Positions 60,010 to 64,000 of a DNA stretch of 64,000 nucleotides are shown piece after piece (within the stretch, counting starts at the first letter, position 1; every line of letters begins with the position of its first letter). This stretch comes from Triplophysa rosa (taxonomy: Eukaryota > Chordata > Actinopteri > Cypriniformes > Nemacheilidae). The position numbers and the translations under genes are program-made. Location: NCBI RefSeq assembly GCF_024868665.1, contig NC_079891.1, positions 19,520,953 through 19,584,952 of the forward strand, in the 5' to 3' direction. Below the pieces are notes generated by a model. The model saw nothing but the letters and a program-made list of their open reading frames with translations. It was not told the DNA's origin and ran no database searches.

Positions 60010-60933
60010 AATGTAGGGATCTAAGGACTGGTGTAATATGCTCAGATTGTCTGGTTCTAGTGAGAATCCTGGCAGCAGCGTTCTGTATGAGCTGCAGCAG
60101 TCTAATGGTTTTCTTGGGAAGGCCGGTGAGAATACCATTGCAATAATCCACCCTGCTGGTAATGAAGGCATGAACAAGTTTCTCCAAGTCTTGACTGGAA
60201 ACAAAATATCTAATTCTTGCAATGATTTTGAGATGGTAGTATGCTGATTTAGTTACCGCTTTAACATGACTACTGAAACTAAGGTCTGACTCCAGAATCA
60301 CACCAAGATTCTTGACTTGATTTTTAGTTGTTTGACCCCTAGAGTCAAGGTATGCATTCACCTTGAGAACATCTTTGTTTCCAAATGCAATGACTTCAGA
60401 TTTCTCCTTGTTTAACTGAAGAAAGTTTTGGCACATCCAACTGTTAATTTCATCAATGCATTGGCAGAGGGAGTCAATGGGGCTGTAGTCATTTGGTGAT
60501 AAGGCTAGGTAAATCTGGGTGTCATCTGCATAGCTGTGATATGCAATTTGGTTCTTTTTCATTATTTGACTCAGTGGGAGCATATACAGGCTGAACAAGA
60601 GTGGCGCAAGAATTGAGCCTTATGGGACGCCGCATGTCATTGACGTCCACTTGGACTTATGCTCTCCTATACTCACATAATAACTTCTCCCATCTAAGTA
60701 TGACCTGAACCATTTGAGGACCGTCTCAGAAAGACCGACCCAGTTTTCTAGTCTCTCTAGAAGTATGTTATGATCGACAGTGTCAAATGCAGCACTAAGA
60801 TCTAGCAGTACCAGCTTTGATATTTTGCCAGAATCAGAATTTAGGCGAATATCACTTATTATCTTTGAGCGCTGTCTCTGTACTGTGATGCGGTCGGAAA
60901 CCAGATTGAAACTTGTCCAGGTATCCCTTAGAG

Positions 60934-61126
60934 CAGTGGTCACCAACCCTGCTCCTGGAGATCGACTGTCCTGAAGATTTCAGCTCCAACCCCAATCAAA
61001 CACACCTGAACTATCTAATCAAGGTGTTCAGGTTTGCTTGATAATTACAGACAGGTGTGCTGAAGCTGGGTTGGAGCTGCAGTCTGCAGGACGGTCGATC
61101 TCCAGGAGCAGGGTTGGTGACCACTG
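60934..61126. mobile_element. 193-bp palindromic hAT MITE
   Basis: CAGTGGTCACCAACCCTGCT and its inverse at the right end define terminal repeats. A perfect 8-bp duplication CCTTAGAG (60926-60933 and 61127-61134) marks hAT insertion. Related to the element in TRIM intron 3. It lies inside the LINE ORF2 reverse transcriptase. Confidence 0.9.
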
Positions 61127-61892
61127 CCTTAGAGTTTAAGTAGTTGTTCAGCTGGTTAAAAACAATCTTCTCAATAATCTTGCTTATAAAAGGAAGATTT
61201 GATATCGGTCTAAATGCTCAATATGGTGTTATCAAGATTATCTATGTGAATATTAAAATTCCCAGCAATAGCAAAACAGTCAAATTCTGAGGAAATCATT
61301 GATAGCAGTTCTGTAAACTCTTCCACAAAGGCTGGAGAATGTTTTGGAGGCCTGTAAATAATGATAAATAAAATGCGTGGGGCACCTTTCAACACAATAC
61401 CTAGATATTTAAAGGATAAGTACTGACCAAATGACATTTGCTTGCATTTATAGACATCTTTAAATAGAGCAGCTACACATCGACCTCTCCTAATTGCTCT
61501 GCAGACATGAAAGTAAAGTTAGGAGGGGCTGTTTCATTGAGGACTGTTGCACTACAGCTGTCTTCTAGCCATGTTTCATTTAAAAACATGAAATCCAGGT
61601 TGTTTGTGGTTATTAATTCATTGATCAGAAATGATTTGTTTTTTAGTGAGCAAATGTTTTGAAATGCTAATTTGATGCTATTTCTTTTTGTCCCTAAAGC
61701 AATCTTAGTTTGATGCATAATAGGTTGCAGAATAGATGGGTTAACTGTACGGCCTTAACTTGACATGGCCTTAGACTTTCTATCACGTGATTAAACTGAA
61801 ATAGAGAAAACTGCAGGCTCACTGGGTTCCCGCTTGTTCTGTAAACATGTGTCAATGTTGCTACTCTCGTAGCGGGGACCAGACACATATCA

Positions 61893-63126
61893 CTGGGAGC
61901 TGTTATCAGTTGTTTTTGGTTCACCAGCAGATGTAGGAGGGTTTTTGCCCGGGAGTTGTGGCAGTGGCCGGAGAGCTCTCGCCGGAGGAGGATGGGTAGT
62001 TTGGTCCACAGGCTTTGGTGGTTGTGGGGCCCGCCATTTTTGGTTGATATCTAGGGGCTTGCAGCGAAAGAGTGGGAGAGTTTTGTCCCAGCATACACCA
62101 GTTCCTCCATTTTCTGTGAGAAGCTTAAAAGTGGAGATGCTGGAGAGAGAAAACATGCCTGGTGAGAGCGGCTGTGGCTCTGGTGTTTCCGGTGGTTGAA
62201 GTATGTTTTCCGGGCTTCTTTGGCTGTCCAGACTTTCCAGAAGGTCGTCCTTGGTTGCTGAGTCTTGGAGCTGATCTATTGCATCACAGCCAGTCTGTAA
62301 TGATCTCGATGCGTAAGGCTCAGCTAGGATAGTGTCCTTGAGCAGTGCTTGTTTTGGCTGCGTGGTGTTATCAATGTCCTTGTAGGATGTGTCTGGCACA
62401 TGATGACACGGAAACTGATATGAAGTCCTTTGGTCACTCATACTTTGTCCGGGCGTGTGTGTGCCATTCAGGTTGAGTGGATTTGCACACTTTACTGAAG
62501 CATGCTGAAGGGAGAAGTTGATATTGTCCTTTAGCAGTCTTGCACCAAGTTTGTTTGGGTGGAGGCCATCCGGTTTGAACAGTTGTCTTTGACCCCAGAA
62601 AAGATTGAAGTGGTCGATGAAATTGACTGAAAACATGTTAGTTCCCCCTGCTGGGAGTGGTCCACTGATGAACGACTGAACTTTAAGATTTTGAAGTGTT
62701 TCAATGAGTTCACTGAAATCCTTTTTTAGGAGTTCTGACTGCACTTTCCTAATATCATTCTTCCCTACATGGATGATGTTTCGATTAGCAGTCTTGTGCT
62801 TCATTAGAATATTCCGAAGTTCCCTGTTCACATCAGAGACAGTTGCTAGAGGAGAGCAGCATGTAGTTGTATTCCTGCTACGGATGTTTCTGATAATAGT
62901 CACCCATTATCAGAGTCCTGGGCTCGGCTGCGCTCTGAGCTGAATGCCGTTGTCTGCTCAACCTTGTGTACCTGTTAGAAGCTATGTTAGCTGCTGTCTG
63001 ATACAATCCAGGTTCCTCAACCACATTCATTAATTTAAAACCGACGGGAGCGTGTGCGTATCTCTGTTCAAGAGCCAATAAAAACGGAATCCAAATGGGT
63101 AGCAGAATAATTCTTTTTGCATACAA
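61893..63126 (-). pseudogene. LINE ORF1 with SGNH/GDSL-type esterase domain, frameshifted
   Basis: The upstream frame ends in RTLIMGDYYQKHP and the downstream frame starts IIRNIRSRNTTTCC: a 2-nt loss just after the Gly-Asp of the GDS block removes the nucleophile Ser from frame. Further on are IIHVGKNDIRK (oxyanion Asn region), FISGPLPAGG and FKPDGLHPNKLGARLL, holding the catalytic Asp-His pair. The rest is a Pro-rich tail. Esterase ORF1 proteins occur in CR1/L2-clade LINEs. Confidence 0.75.
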
Positions 63127-63134
63127 AATGACAG

Positions 63135-64000
63135 ACGTTACACTTTCAGATCAAGCCTACAACACGATCCTGTTGCATTGTTTTCGCCCTCTAATGACTC
63201 TGCACAAATTGTGTAAAAATCTATAACAAAAAACTGTAAAAATGCATCGCACGTCTTTGCGCACATGTTCTATAGATCTAAGGTTACTAGTGGTTGCGTG
63301 GTTACCTTTTCCTACGACTCCTATGATGTAATCACGTTCTGTGCACTATGACCCTAAGGTTTGTTGCATGTGGTGACATCACAAGCCGCGACATTGGATC
63401 TCCGTTTGCGGTATGCTTTACGTTCAACTCTTCGTTGTGTCTCTTTATCATTACAGTCCGTTGCTTGATCATTTCTTTCACACATGCACATTTACAAACG
63501 CAAGTGCATTTCTGTTATTCAGTTATTCTGGTCAGGAACTGTCACAAGTGTCATCACAGCCTTTTTGCATCTATAGTTCTGATAAAGTATAGATATTAGG
63601 GTAATTTATTATTTTACATGGTCTGTTTTAGCTGTTCAATCAACATTGCTCTCAAAAGCAGTATTTTATCTGTTTTACTTCACAACGCACTGTTTACAAA
63701 AATGATTATATCTCACAAACTATTTTATGTAAACAGTCCAAATAAATTGTATGTGATTTTGAAGTGTTTGATGCAAGTTTTTACATTGACAAGTTTGAGG
63801 TTGATATTTGTGATAAATCTGTATTTAGTCAAATATTTTGGTGGGAAATTTTTTTTTCCTTTTTTGGGGGGGTTTATTGCACTTTTGACCTGTTTACCTA
63901 GTTACTATGGATCAATTACATACATAGCCTTCAAATTGGGGGTGTACGGATTGTATTGATGTATGGCATGTGAAAATACTCAAAAGCATAACAGCACAGC
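63135..64000. other. Gene-free right end
   Basis: AT-rich DNA without a recognisable gene. A 113-codon plus-strand frame at 63618-63959 is hydrophobic and T-rich, with no splice context or family features. Confidence 0.5.

Larger units (their letters stand above)
59140..61718 (-). pseudogene. LINE ORF2: apurinic endonuclease and reverse transcriptase, broken
   Basis: The N-terminus has FQNICSLKNKSFLINELI, FLNETWL and IIYRPPKHSPAFVEEF, which are APE-type endonuclease motifs. Near 61222 the sequence jumps directly to LPFISKIIEKIVFNQLNNYL, a reverse-transcriptase finger motif, so several hundred codons are deleted. RT motifs follow: LLDLSAAFDTVDHNILLERL, a VP-stop-GS box where Gln is replaced by TAA (about 60620), and the catalytic YADDTQIYL. 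The C-terminus resumes after the solo LTR with SAFSFYAACSWNQLPEEIR. Inactive. Confidence 0.8.
58903..63133 (-). mobile_element. CR1/L2-like LINE with esterase ORF1, interrupted by a solo LTR and a hAT MITE
   Basis: In minus orientation the order is ORF1 with an SGNH esterase domain (about 63130-61893), ORF2 endonuclease (61718-61222), reverse transcriptase (61200-60025), an LTR insertion, the ORF2 C-terminus (59452-59140) and a 3' end with AAGGCAAGGCAAG repeats at about 58905-58930. Two later insertions (60934-61126 and 59453-60009) split it. The ORFs are corrupted. The 3' end includes TTTATATAGCACATTTCATA, which I recall as a frequent fish LINE tail. Confidence 0.75.

Noticed and set aside
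63618..63959. 113-codon hydrophobic frame at the right edge
   Set aside because: T-rich sequence composition explains it; no homology is recognisable.

Overview
The window looks like teleost fish nuclear DNA, most likely from a cyprinid. Genes are split by GT-AG introns, the intergenic sequence is AT-rich, CA and CT microsatellites are abundant, and transposon remnants are dense and often nested (DIRS, hAT, TTAA-type and TA-type MITEs, several LINEs, LTR fragments). Nothing prokaryotic is present. The species assignment is an inference from repeat style only.

Four host protein-coding genes are supported, all in the left two thirds. (1) One coding exon of a TPPP-family (tubulin polymerization promoting protein) gene lies on the minus strand at 3439-3649; the rest lies off the left edge. 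(2) A complete seven-exon RING/B-box/coiled-coil/PRY-SPRY TRIM gene lies on the plus strand at 6622-10117 (549 aa). (3) A complete six-exon IkB-family NF-kappaB inhibitor (nfkbib-like, 390 aa) lies on the minus strand at 11973-14554, with a CpG-rich promoter holding a perfect kappaB palindrome and an NRF1-type site. (4) A complete two-exon delta-type neuronal connexin (Cx34.7/35/36 type, 303 aa) lies on the minus strand at 29353-40502 and is split by a 10.2 kb intron. TRIM and IkB are both innate-immunity components, but nothing in the sequence shows shared regulation.

Layout: 1-1003 is the 3' end of a DIRS retrotransposon. 1035-3140 is a hAT-type element with an exact 8-bp target duplication. 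3.4-14.9 kb holds TPPP, TRIM and IkB. 15-29 kb is gene-free and filled with MITEs, a 2.3 kb DNA transposon (23.8-26.1 kb) and a long CT microsatellite. 29.3-41 kb is the connexin gene, whose intron holds a 1.33 kb palindromic TTAA element and a CA-bounded tandem MITE array. 43.4-49.2 kb is a nearly full-length but inactivated DIRS element with inverted termini, an internal complementary region, Gag-like, RT/RNase H and tyrosine-recombinase regions. 50-64 kb is a retroelement graveyard: a MITE split by a solo LTR, an L2-like LINE 3' end, an R2/NeSL-like LINE with a nuclease-like C-terminus, a 471-bp miniature LTR element whose LTR carries a tRNA-like Pol III promoter, and an esterase-encoding LINE interrupted by a solo LTR and a hAT MITE.

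The most interesting items are the 471-bp miniature LTR element at 58094-58564 and the LTR family at 50704-51252 and 59453-60009, in which two 5' hairpins are kept by paired (covarying) changes. Also notable are the TRIM gene's split 234-nt coiled-coil exon and its His-to-Asp RING ligand.
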